Of a DNA stretch of 64,000 nt, positions 38,714-47,004 are shown piece after piece. Each line of letters begins with the position of its first letter. Position 1 is the stretch's first letter. The stretch is from CAITWD01 sp963842065. Its GTDB lineage: Bacteria; Actinomycetota; Thermoleophilia; Miltoncostaeales; Miltoncostaeaceae. A model generated the notes under the pieces. The model searched no databases and was not told where the DNA came from. It worked only from the letters and a program-made list of their open reading frames with translations. The DNA lies in the NCBI GenBank assembly GCA_963842065.1, contig CAWJEW010000002.1, forward strand, positions 535,438 through 599,437. Direction: 5' to 3'. A program made the position numbers and the translations under genes.

Positions 38714-40702
38714 GTGATCACCGGGGCGCGGCAGCACGAGGACGACGTGGCGACGGTCCGCCTGGCTCAGGCCGTCGACCTCATGGCAAACGAGCGCAAC
38801 CCCGAGCGGCTTTGTGAGATCGCCTTGGCGGCCGCATGCGAGCTGTGTGGCGCCGACGCCGGGGAAGTGGTGCGCCTGAACAATGTCGGTGCGCCGGAGC
38901 CGTGCGCGCGGATCGGCCAGACGCCGGCCGACGGGGCCGGACACGTCGTCTGCCTGATGGCGGCCGGCGTCCAACTCGGGGCCCTGTCGCTGTGGGGCGA
39001 CGGCATCGATGCCGAACCCATGCCGGTGATCAACATCCTGAGCGCGCAGCTGGCGCAGGCGCTCGCGACCGAGCGGCTCGGTCGTCGCGCGGTCGAGCAG
39101 CGCGCCCGCGCCCGCCGACTCGCACGGGCGGTGCGCTCGATTCGCGATCTCGATGTCGCCGATCGCGGCCTCGGGCGGCTCGTGGACGCGAGCTGCACGC
39201 TGGTCGGCGGCGTCGGCGCGATCCTCGTCTCTGCGGCCGCCGAGTACGGGCGCATCATCGCCGGTACCGGGCTGGATCCGGTCGCCGAGCAGACGCTGGC
39301 CGGCCTTGTGGCCAGCGACCTGTCACGCCTGTGCGTCGAGGGCCGGCCGTGGGCGGGAGCGCTCCCGACGGCGTCACCGCTACGCGAGCTCGGGGTCGTC
39401 GGCATCGGCCTCGTGGTCGTCCGCGGCGAGGACGACCACACCTACATCCTGGCGATCGTGACCGACCATGTGGGCGGCCTGGACGCGGACGACCTCGAGG
39501 CCCTGCAGAGCCTCGTCGACCACGCGACCGCGACGCTCGGCGCCGCCGCCATGCGCGGGCGGATCGCGGCCCTGGCGACGGTCGACCCCGTGACGCGGTT
39601 CTTCAACGACCGCTACTTCGCCACGCGGCTCGAGCAGGAGACCCACCGTGCGATCCGCAGCCGGGAATCGCTGTCGCTGATCGTCCTCGGCGTCGACGGA
39701 TTGAGCGAGCTGCGCCGCGAGGCCGGAGCGGAGTTCACCAATACGTTCCTGGGCAACCTGGTCGACCACATCGTCTCCGGCCTGCGCGCGACCGACGTCG
39801 GCTGCCGCATCGCCGACGACCAGCTGGCGCTCATCCTGCCCGCCTCGGCCGGACTCGATGCGTTCCGGATCGCTGAACGCGTGCGCAGGGATTGCGGCAT
39901 CGCGGGCCTGGTCCCCGCGGGGGCGGGGCTGTCGGTTGGCGTCGCGAGCTTCCCCGATCAGGCCGGCAACGCCGATCAGTTGGCCCGGTTTGCCCGGGCG
40001 GCGCTCTCGCTTGCGCGCCGACACGGCGGCGACCGCACCTTCCTGTTCGACCGCGAGGTCGCGGCCATGATCGACGACCAGGACCTGCGTGAGCACCAGG
40101 CGACCGAGTCGCTGCTGGCGACGATCGTCGGCGTCGCCGCAGCGGTGGACGACCGTCATCCGACCACGCGCGGACACGCGCACAACGTCGCGCACATCAG
40201 CGCGATGCTCGCGCAAGAACTCGGCCTGTCGGTCGACCGGATCGAAGAAGTGCGCCTGGCTGGCCTGTTGCACGATGTCGGCAAGATCGGCGTCAGCGAC
40301 GAGCTGATCAGCCGGCCGGGTCCGCTGGAGCCCCACGAGTGGGACGAGATGCGCCAGCATCCGGAGATCGCCTACCGGATGCTCTCGGGGGCCGACCTCG
40401 GGGATGTGCGCACGTTCGTCCGGTTCCACCACGAGCGCGTCGACGGCACGGGCTATCCGAACGGCCTCGCAGGCGAGCAGATTCCCGTCGAGAGCCGCAT
40501 CATCGCGGTGGCCAACGCCCTGGACTGCATGATCCACGATCGCCCGTACCGCATCGCGATCCCGTTCCGGGACGCCGTGCGGGAGATCCGCGGCCTGTCC
40601 GGAGCGCAGTTCTGCCCGGAGGTCGTCGCGGCCCTGGACCGGCTCGTGGAGCGCGATCCCGCCGCCCTGGTGGCCGATCAGGAGCCGGAACCCAGCGGCT
40701 GA
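38714..40702 (+). CDS. GAF / degenerate GGDEF / HD-GYP signalling protein
   Basis: From GTG 38714 (after GAGGAGG) the product has 662 soluble residues. The N-terminal 320 residues contain two GAF-like stretches. A diguanylate-cyclase fold follows (DPVTRFFNDRYFATRLEQE) but its catalytic GGDEF is IADDQ at about residue 367, so it should not make c-di-GMP. The C-terminal HD-GYP domain is intact: HDVGKIG at 520 and HHERVDGTGYPNGL at 572. HD-GYP proteins hydrolyse c-di-GMP; the dead GGDEF may bind GTP or c-di-GMP as a regulator. ATG 38680 further upstream is an alternative start. It stands alone. Confidence 0.88.
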   Translation: MITGARQHEDDVATVRLAQAVDLMANERNPERLCEIALAAACELCGADAGEVVRLNNVGAPEPCARIGQTPADGAGHVVCLMAAGVQLGALSLWGDGIDAEPMPVINILSAQLAQALATERLGRRAVEQRARARRLARAVRSIRDLDVADRGLGRLVDASCTLVGGVGAILVSAAAEYGRIIAGTGLDPVAEQTLAGLVASDLSRLCVEGRPWAGALPTASPLRELGVVGIGLVVVRGEDDHTYILAIVTDHVGGLDADDLEALQSLVDHATATLGAAAMRGRIAALATVDPVTRFFNDRYFATRLEQETHRAIRSRESLSLIVLGVDGLSELRREAGAEFTNTFLGNLVDHIVSGLRATDVGCRIADDQLALILPASAGLDAFRIAERVRRDCGIAGLVPAGAGLSVGVASFPDQAGNADQLARFARAALSLARRHGGDRTFLFDREVAAMIDDQDLREHQATESLLATIVGVAAAVDDRHPTTRGHAHNVAHISAMLAQELGLSVDRIEEVRLAGLLHDVGKIGVSDELISRPGPLEPHEWDEMRQHPEIAYRMLSGADLGDVRTFVRFHHERVDGTGYPNGLAGEQIPVESRIIAVANALDCMIHDRPYRIAIPFRDAVREIRGLSGAQFCPEVVAALDRLVERDPAALVADQEPEPSG

Positions 40703-40742
40703 GCCCGCCGGCGCATGACCGGGCGCTAAGCTCGCAGTCGGT

Positions 40743-40802
40743 ATGGACGGTGTATTCACACCAGCCGGGGCTGCCTGCCGGCGCCACAGGGCGCGTGGCT
40801 GA
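40743..40802 (+). other. 19-codon leader ORF overlapping the DUF72 start (TGATG)
   Basis: A TAAGCT -10-like box at 40727-40732 lies 10 bases before ATG 40743. The ORF reads MDGVFTPAG and ends in TGA whose A begins the DUF72 ATG. The DUF72 gene has no Shine-Dalgarno sequence of its own. Translational coupling from a leaderless mini-ORF is possible; chance cannot be excluded. Confidence 0.3.
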
Positions 40803-41734
40803 TGGCGATCTACGTCGGGACCGCCTCGTGGACCGACCCGGAGTTCATCAAGGCCGGCTGGTATCCGCGTGAGGTCAAGAACGATGCCGCCGCGCGGCTG
40901 CGCTACTACGCCGAGCACTTCCCGATGGTCGAGGTCAACGCGACCTTCTACGCGCTGCCGTCGCTGCGGACCGTCGAGAACTGGACCGCGCGGACGCCGG
41001 ACGGATTCCGGTTCGTCGTGAAGGCCCATCAGGTCATCTCCGGCCACCGCAGCGATCCGTCGCGGTTGCCCGGTCCGCTGCGCACGCTGCCGTTCACCGC
41101 GGACGCGCGCGGGCGCATCGCACGCCCGTCGCGGGAGCTGCGCGATGCCGCGATCGACACGCTGCTGGAGGCGCTCGGGCCGATGGCAGGCAAGCTGGAG
41201 GCGATCCTCCTGCAGCTCCCCCCGTCGGTCGCCTGCGGCGATGCGCAGCGCACCGAGGTCGCCCGGATCATCAGTCGCTTCGCGCCGGTGCGCGTTGCGG
41301 TCGAGTTCCGCCACCGGTCGTGGGTGACCGGCGCCGCACGCGAGGCCACGATGGCAATGCTGGCCGAGCGGGATGCCGCGTATGTGTGCGTCGATGCGCC
41401 GCGCACCACGGCGGTCTCGGCGATGCCGCCGCTGATCGAGCTCACGTGCCCCGAGCTGGGCTACCTGCGACTGCACGGGCGCAACGCCGAGACCTGGCAG
41501 GGCTCCGGATCGGTGGCCGAGCGGTTCAACTACCGCTATTCGGCAGAGGAGCTCGGGGAGTTCGTCGCGCCCGTCGTGCAGATGAGCAAGCGCGTCGAGG
41601 ATGTCGTGGTGGTGTTCAACAACAACGCCGAGGACTACGCGCTGCGCAACGCGGGTGAGTTCCAAAAGATGGTCACCAACGTCCGGGAAACGTTCGGCAT
41701 CTCGGCACACGAGCCCGAGCGCGCCGACGCGTAG
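40802..41734 (+). CDS. DUF72 family protein
   Basis: A 310-residue TIM-barrel protein with the DUF72 marks: IYVGTASWTDPEFIKAGWYP at the N-terminus, FPMVEVNATFYALPSLRTVENW, FRFVVKAHQVISGHR, VAVEFRHRSW and a C-terminal VVVVFNNNAEDYALRNA. The family is widespread and its biochemical role is not established. It is intact and of ordinary length (usual range 240-310). Confidence 0.9.
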   Translation: MAIYVGTASWTDPEFIKAGWYPREVKNDAAARLRYYAEHFPMVEVNATFYALPSLRTVENWTARTPDGFRFVVKAHQVISGHRSDPSRLPGPLRTLPFTADARGRIARPSRELRDAAIDTLLEALGPMAGKLEAILLQLPPSVACGDAQRTEVARIISRFAPVRVAVEFRHRSWVTGAAREATMAMLAERDAAYVCVDAPRTTAVSAMPPLIELTCPELGYLRLHGRNAETWQGSGSVAERFNYRYSAEELGEFVAPVVQMSKRVEDVVVVFNNNAEDYALRNAGEFQKMVTNVRETFGISAHEPERADA

Positions 41735-41749
41735 CGAGACCCCACGCGC

Positions 41750-43349
41750 TCAGGCGCCGACGCCGGCGACGCGCTCGATGGTGCCGCCGGGGCTCGTCAG
41801 GACCGGCGCGAGCCGGACGCCGCGGGTTGCCAGGTACGCCGGCGTCACCAGGTCCGGGCGGTGGTTGGGCAGTGACCACACCACGTAGACCGGTCCTCGG
41901 GCGGCCGCGATGTCGGCGATCAGGGTGGTCGCCTGCTGGCCGACGGGAATCGGCGGGTACGCCGTGGGCTGTCCGGAGTAGGTGATCGGCTGGCGTCCGG
42001 TGGCCAGGTAGACGCCACCCGGCTGGTTGGAATACAGCACGCTGCCGGCCGGCAGCGCCTGCACGGCGCGCATGAAGGCGGAATCGGTCCAGTGGTCGGT
42101 CGTGTAGCCGTCGGCGCTAAAGCGCACCCCGTCCTGTCCGTCGGAGCGCGCGTGGGCCGCCGAGACCACGAGCATGGCCGCGATCCAGGCACCGAGTACG
42201 ATCGCCGTCGTCGCCGCCGCCGCGCCGGCCCAGCGCGGCGGGCAGCGATCCAGCAGGGCGTCGATCGCGACCATGATCAGGATCGCCGCCGGCGCCAGCA
42301 GCGGTGAACAGATCCGGTCGTCAGGGGGATCGATCGAGGTCTCGAACTCGGTGACGAAGATGTAGAGCCCGTAGCCGACGACGAACACGACCAACGGCAC
42401 GAGCGCGCGGGTCCCGGCCGCGCGCAGCCCGACCTGCCGGATCCGCAGGGCGACCCCGATCGCGGTCGCCGCGATGACGGCGACGACCAGCACGCCGCCC
42501 ACGGCCCGCCCGGGATGGTGGTCGGCCAGCAGCCAGCCGACCAAAAAGTGCTCGGAGCTGTCGAGTACACCGTGCAGCGTCTCGGTGGACGGGATGCGCT
42601 GGCCGGTCAGCGATCCGTGGGTCAGGTTGCGCCCGACGATCAGCGCGGGCAGGACGAGGCCGATCCCGACCGCTCCCACGGCGCGGCCGGCCACGCGCCT
42701 CGCGCCCGACCCCCACGCGCCGACCGCGACGGCGATCACCGTGACCGCGATCAGCGTCATGCCCGCGTAGCGGTATGCGAACCCGGCGCCGGCGAGCACG
42801 CTCGCGACCGCGATCAGCCACCACGACGCGCGCGGGTCCCGGGCCACCGGCTCGAGCGCCACGAGCACCGCCAGCGTCAAGCGCGCAGAAGACGGGCTCG
42901 CTCCAGACGAAGCTGAACACGCCCAGCATGGCCGGCGCGAAGCCGGCGACCATCGCCGCCACCAGTGCGAGCCAGCCGCGCGCCACATAGCGGCGGCCGA
43001 GCGCGAAGGTCAACAGCACCACCGCGCCGAGGGCCGCGGCGTTGAGCCAGCGGGCGGCCGTCAACGCGCCGATGCCTGCCCAGTGCAGCACCAGGAGCGT
43101 CACCGACAGCCCGGGTGGCCAGTCGGTAATCGGGACCAGCTGGAAATCCGCGTAGCCGTTGCCGGCCGCCAGGTTGCGGGCGCCCGCGACATAGGTCGCA
43201 GAGTCCGGGGAGACGGCCGAGCCGCTGCGCGTGGCGACGGCGACGAGGGCGACGGCCGCGGCCGCCGTCAGGATCGCGAGCGCCCAGAGCACCGCCGGAG
43301 CCTCCAGGCGGGCCCACAGGCGGGCGTTGGGTGGCGGGGAGCTGGGCAT
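41750..43349 (-). pseudogene. GT39-like membrane glycosyltransferase, frame broken by one extra base
   Basis: From ATG 43349 the product starts as a polytopic protein with SPDSATYVAGARNLAAGNGYAD and DWPPGLSVTLLVLHWAGI, the luminal Asp-containing loops of dolichyl-phosphate-mannose/ArnT-like transferases, up to SFVWSEPVFCA at about 42885. The frame then drifts into alanine/glycine/arginine-rich sequence. Skipping one base near 42880 it resumes LTLAVLVALEPVARD and keeps about ten membrane segments to the stop at 41750. The restored protein is about 533 residues. Such enzymes transfer sugars from polyprenyl phosphate to envelope acceptors; donor and acceptor are unknown. Confidence 0.75.
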
Positions 43350-43471
43350 CGGGTCTCGGGATCGCCGGCGCGCCGGGCTGCCCGGCGCGCTGGATGCGGC
43401 GATCGTACAGACGGCGCTCCCCGGCTCCGGGGCCGGGTCGGCGGCGCCGAGCCCACGGGGCGGCGATGGTC

Positions 43472-43876
43472 CTAGCGGGGGATCTCCTGGCCGGTTTCGA
43501 TGTCGATTCGCATGCCGTCCGTGATGCCCTCGCCGGGAGGTGCACCGATCGTCAGCCAGATCGCCTCACGGTCGGTGTGGTTCTGGATCTTACGGTTGGT
43601 GTCCTTGGGCAGGCGCAGCCACTCGCCGTCGTTGACCACGACCGCTGCGCCCTCGATGAGGACCTCCTGCGGGCCCCCGGAGACCAGTTGGTAGAACTCC
43701 TCCTGGACGCGGTGACGGTGATAGGCCATTTCATGGCCGGGTCCGTAGCGCCAGACCCGGGCGGTGATGTTCTCGGCGCCGAGGGCCCCTCCGAGATCGC
43801 GGGAGGCCGCGCCGCCGCCCCTGCGCTCGCGCTCCTGCAACGTGCTGGGGTCCACCTTGGCGTATCGCTCAGGCAT
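43472..43876 (-). CDS. cupin-domain protein
   Basis: ATG 43876 gives 134 residues with a single cupin barrel: GPGHEMAYHRHRVQEEFYQLVSG holds the metal-binding His/His/Glu of motif 1, and VVVNDGEWLRLPKDTNRKIQNHTDREAIWLTIG matches motif 2 with the last His. The function is unknown; small cupins of this kind are often isomerases, dioxygenases or sugar-binding proteins. It lies just downstream of the broken GST-N gene on the same strand. Confidence 0.85.
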   Translation of the reverse strand: MPERYAKVDPSTLQERERRGGGAASRDLGGALGAENITARVWRYGPGHEMAYHRHRVQEEFYQLVSGGPQEVLIEGAAVVVNDGEWLRLPKDTNRKIQNHTDREAIWLTIGAPPGEGITDGMRIDIETGQEIPR

Positions 43877-43893
43877 GTGTCGGGTCTCCGATC

Positions 43894-44188
43894 TCAGGAT
43901 GTGGCCGTGATTTCGCGGATCTCGTCGCGGATCTCCTGCGCCCGCTCGTGCTGACGGGCATCGCCGTAGGTGTCGTACAGGTAGGCGACGATCCGCCGGG
44001 ACTCCCAGATCACGTTGTCGCCGTCGATCAGCACCGGCGTCTTGTCCTGGCCGGTCAGGTCGATGACCTGGTGGCGCAGCGCTGCGGTCGTAGGGCACCT
44101 GGACCACGCCGTAGTCCTGGTCGACGTTGGCCAGGGTTTGCCGGACGGCGGCGGCCCAGGGGCACTTGCGCAACTGCAGCAGGGTCAT
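43894..44188 (-). pseudogene. glutaredoxin/GST N-terminal domain protein, frame broken by one extra base
   Basis: Translation from ATG 44188 begins TLLQLRKCPWAAAVRQTLANVD, a thioredoxin-fold start with one Cys, and continues to VPYDRSA. Near 44078 the frame is lost. Skipping one base restores RHQVIDLTGQDKTPVLIDGDNVIWESRRIVAYLYDTYGD, the cis-Pro and Glu-Ser glutathione-site segment of GST N-terminal domains, ending at the TGA at 43894-43896. Restored length is about 97 residues, so there is no helical GST C-terminal domain. Possible role: thiol-dependent redox protein. Confidence 0.7.
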
Positions 44189-44379
44189 CACGTATGTGCC
44201 TTTCCCGGTCGTGGGGAGCGCGCTGGGCAGATCCTACTCGCGACGATTGCGACCCGCCGTGGACGGCTGCGGCAGGACCAGACGCGGCGGCCGTCGGCGG
44301 GCGCCCACGGGGCGCGTGCTGGCAGGATGACCGGGAGGGTGCGCCCGGTTGCGCACGAACCCCGACCGGGAGGGTCGAC

Positions 44380-45354
44380 GTGGAGCATCGCCAGCTGGGG
44401 GCCGCAGGACCGTCGTCATCGAAGATCGCGTTCGGTGCGATGGCGCTCACCGGGATCTACGGCTCGATCGAGGAGCGCGAGGCCGACGCCACGCTCGAAC
44501 GCGCACGGGAACTCGGTATCAACCACATCGACACCGCCGAGGTCTACGGCAGCGGCGACAACGAGCGGATGGTCGGCCGCGCGATCGCCGCCTACCGCGA
44601 CGAGGTGCTGCTGGCGACCAAGTTCAACTTCCGTCAGTACGCGCGCGACGATCGGGCGTGGGCGGACGTGGTGCGGGGGTCGATTGAGGGCAGCCTCCAG
44701 CGTCTCGGTGTCGATCACGTGGATATCTGGTACCTGCACCGCGTGCCGATCGACCAGCCGATCGAGCAGACCTGGGAGCCGATGGCCACGGCCGTCGAGC
44801 AGGGGCTGGTGCGCTATCTGGGCATCTCGGAGGCCAGCGCCGCCACGATTCGCCGCGCGCACGCCGTGCACCCGATTACCGTGCTGCAGAGCGAATACTC
44901 GCTGCTGACCCGCGAGGTGGAGGTGGAGATCCTGCCGACGGTCCGCGAGCTGGGGATCGGTTTCGTGGCCTACAGCCCGCTCTCGCGTGGCCTGCTCGGC
45001 GGGCGCATCCGACGGCCCGAGGACCTTGAGCGGAGCGATTGGCGCCGCGATCTGCCGCGCTTCCAGGGCGCCGACCTGGACGCCAACTTCGCGATCGTCG
45101 ATGCGCTTGCGCACTTCGCCGCGGCCAAGGGGATCACCCTGGCCCAGTTGGCGCTGGCGTGGCTGTGCGCACAGGGCGAGGACGTGGTGCCGCTTGTCGG
45201 CGCCCGCAAGTCGGCCCACGTCGCCGACAGCGCGGGGGCCGCCGACGTGCAGCTGAGTGCCGCGGACCTGGCCGAGCTCGACGCGATCGCACCGCGCGGC
45301 GCAGCGGCGGGCGAGCGCTACCCGGCCGCGTACCTGCCCGGACTGGTGCGGTGA
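44380..45354 (+). CDS. aldo/keto reductase
   Basis: The 324-residue product has the AKR barrel with catalytic residues in order: Asp and Tyr in HIDTAEVYGSGDNE, Lys in LLATKFNF, His in DIWYLHRVP. The NADPH-binding part ALAWLCAQGEDVVPLVGARKSAHV near the C-terminus resembles YajO/YakC-type enzymes. Substrate unknown. GTG 44380 follows GGGAGGGTCG. The stop TGA overlaps the ATG of a short ORF bridging to the LLM gene. Confidence 0.9.
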   Translation: MEHRQLGAAGPSSSKIAFGAMALTGIYGSIEEREADATLERARELGINHIDTAEVYGSGDNERMVGRAIAAYRDEVLLATKFNFRQYARDDRAWADVVRGSIEGSLQRLGVDHVDIWYLHRVPIDQPIEQTWEPMATAVEQGLVRYLGISEASAATIRRAHAVHPITVLQSEYSLLTREVEVEILPTVRELGIGFVAYSPLSRGLLGGRIRRPEDLERSDWRRDLPRFQGADLDANFAIVDALAHFAAAKGITLAQLALAWLCAQGEDVVPLVGARKSAHVADSAGAADVQLSAADLAELDAIAPRGAAAGERYPAAYLPGLVR

Positions 45355-45407
45355 TGCCGGGGTGCGTCGTTCGGGCCGGTGTCCGCGTCCGGCACGTGGG
45401 CCCCTGA
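45354..45407 (+). other. 17-codon bridging ORF between the AKR and LLM genes
   Basis: ATG 45354 overlaps the AKR stop (TGATG), reads MPGCVVRAG and ends in a TGA whose A begins the LLM ATG at 45407 (again TGATG). The LLM gene lacks a Shine-Dalgarno sequence. Ribosomes could pass from gene to gene through this mini-ORF; the peptide itself shows no motif. Confidence 0.3.
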
Positions 45408-46450
45408 TGCGCCTCGGCATCTCGATCGATTACACGCGCGACCCGCGCGCACAGATCGACACGATCGTCGCCCTCGAGGCGGTCGGGCTCGACGTGGCGT
45501 GGGTGCCTGAGGCGTGGGGCTACGACGCACCGAGCGTGCTCGGCTTCCTTGCCGCACGCACATCTCGGCTGGTCATCGCCGCCGGGGTGATGCCGGTCCA
45601 CACGCGGACCCCGTCGCTGATCGCGCAGACCGCCGCCGGCCTGGCGGTCCTCTCGGACGGTCGATTCGAGCTGGGGCTCGGGACCTCGGGACCGCAGGTC
45701 ATCGAGGGCTTTCACGGCGTTGCGTACGCGCAGCCGCGTGCGCGGCTGCGCGACACGGTCGGCGTGTGCCGGATGTTGTGGTCGGGTGGGCTCTCGCGCT
45801 ACGAGGGGGGGAGCGTCCGGCTGCCGCTGCCGGAGGGCCAGGGCACGGGCCTTGGGCGCCCGCTGCGGCTGCTGGCACCCGGCGGGGTCGGGCCGATCCC
45901 GATTCACCTGGCGGTGATGCGGCCCGCGATGGTCGAGCTCGCCGCGGAGCTTGCCGACGGGTGGTACCCGCTGTTTTTCGTGCCGGAGCGGGTCGAGGAC
46001 GTGTGGGGACCGGCCCTGGAACGCGGTCGGGCGGCGCGGCCGCCGACGCTGGGTGCACTCGAGATCACTGTAAGCATGGCGTGTGCCATCGGCGATGAGC
46101 CGCGCGTCGCGCCGCTGCGTGATCTCATGCGGGCCGAGATCGCCAGATACGTCGGCGGGATGGGTGCCCGCGGCGCCAACTTCTACACCGAGGTCGTCGC
46201 GCGGCTCGGGTGGCCGGAGGCAGCGGCCATAATCCAGGAGTTGTACCTGGCCGGGCGTCGCGATGAGGCGGCGCGCGCGATCCCCGAGGACATGCTGCGG
46301 GCGCTGACGCTGTGCGGCCCGCCGGACGCGATCGCCGAGCGGATCGCGGCGCTTGGCCGCGCCGGGGTCGCAACGCTCGTCGTGCGCCCCCTGGAACCGG
46401 ACGCCGACGCCCTGGTGCGTGCGCTGCGGGAGATCGCCGATGCCGCCTAA
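45407..46450 (+). CDS. LLM-class F420-dependent oxidoreductase-like protein
   Basis: The 347-residue product has the luciferase-like barrel: RLGISIDY at the N-terminus, VAWVPEAWGYDAPSVLGFLAART, VIAAGVMPVHTRTPSLIAQTAAGLAVLSDGRFELGLGTSGPQVIEGFHG, and a closing CGPPDAIAERIAALGRAGV. These segments match F420-dependent LLM enzymes; the substrate is unknown. It is separate in sequence from the LLM gene at 10 kb. Probably cotranscribed with the aldo/keto reductase. Confidence 0.88.
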   Translation: MRLGISIDYTRDPRAQIDTIVALEAVGLDVAWVPEAWGYDAPSVLGFLAARTSRLVIAAGVMPVHTRTPSLIAQTAAGLAVLSDGRFELGLGTSGPQVIEGFHGVAYAQPRARLRDTVGVCRMLWSGGLSRYEGGSVRLPLPEGQGTGLGRPLRLLAPGGVGPIPIHLAVMRPAMVELAAELADGWYPLFFVPERVEDVWGPALERGRAARPPTLGALEITVSMACAIGDEPRVAPLRDLMRAEIARYVGGMGARGANFYTEVVARLGWPEAAAIIQELYLAGRRDEAARAIPEDMLRALTLCGPPDAIAERIAALGRAGVATLVVRPLEPDADALVRALREIADAA

Positions 46451-46490
46451 TGCATGGCGGACGCGCTCGTCGAGTGGGGCGGACGACCGG

Positions 46491-46496
46491 TATGAT
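46491..46496 (+). promoter_or_regulatory. -10 box (TATGAT) of the Fe-S carrier gene
   Basis: TATGAT with predicted start near 46503 leaves a leader of about 78 bases before ATG 46581. Confidence 0.45.
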
Positions 46497-46510
46497 TTAC
46501 CGGGTAATCA
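46493..46510. promoter_or_regulatory. imperfect palindrome overlapping the -10 box (possible operator)
   Basis: TGATTTACCGGGTAATCA has 7 of 9 bases symmetric and covers the -10 box and start point. It is unusually AT-rich for this window. A repressor of the Fe-S gene is possible; no regulator is identified. Confidence 0.35.
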
Positions 46511-46580
46511 GTTTGCGCGACGATCGCCGGCCTGCCACAATCACAGACGTCGCAGGTCGAGCCACAGGACGGAAGCGCTC

Positions 46581-46898
46581 ATGGTGACACTCACCCCCGC
46601 CGCCGCAGAGCACCTCAAAGAGCTGGTCGCCGAGGAAGCACCGGGTGCGGGGTTGCGCCTGCAGGTGATCCCGGGAGGATGCTCGGGGTTCGAGTATGCG
46701 CTCTCGCTCGGCGCGCCCGAGGACGGCGACGAGGTCATCGAGGACGCCGGAGCGACGGTGATCGTCGATCGTTTCAGCGTGCCCTACCTGCTCGGGGCAC
46801 AGGTGGACTTCGAGGACAGCTTCCAGGGCGCCGGGTTCGTCATCAAGAACCCGAACGCCAGCGCCTCGTGCGGCTGCGGGAAGAGCTTCACGGCCTGA
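46581..46898 (+). CDS. erpA: A-type iron-sulfur carrier protein (ErpA/IscA-like)
   Basis: The 105-residue product has the three cysteines of A-type carriers: C34 in PGGCSGFEY, and C97 and C99 in ASCGCGKSF. The VDFEDSFQGAGFVIKNPNA segment is family-typical. It binds and transfers Fe-S clusters to apo-proteins. The exact subtype (ErpA, IscA, SufA) cannot be settled. An upstream region with a -10 box and an AT-rich palindrome suggests its own regulated promoter. Confidence 0.93.
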   Translation: MVTLTPAAAEHLKELVAEEAPGAGLRLQVIPGGCSGFEYALSLGAPEDGDEVIEDAGATVIVDRFSVPYLLGAQVDFEDSFQGAGFVIKNPNASASCGCGKSFTA

Positions 46899-47004
46899 GC
46901 GTGCAATCCGAGGGGCGCGTGGTTGATCCCTGGCGGACCGGCGCGTCGCACCGACGCGTGCCGGGGAGACCGACCGGGCGCGCCGCGACGCGGGCGAAGG
47001 CCCC

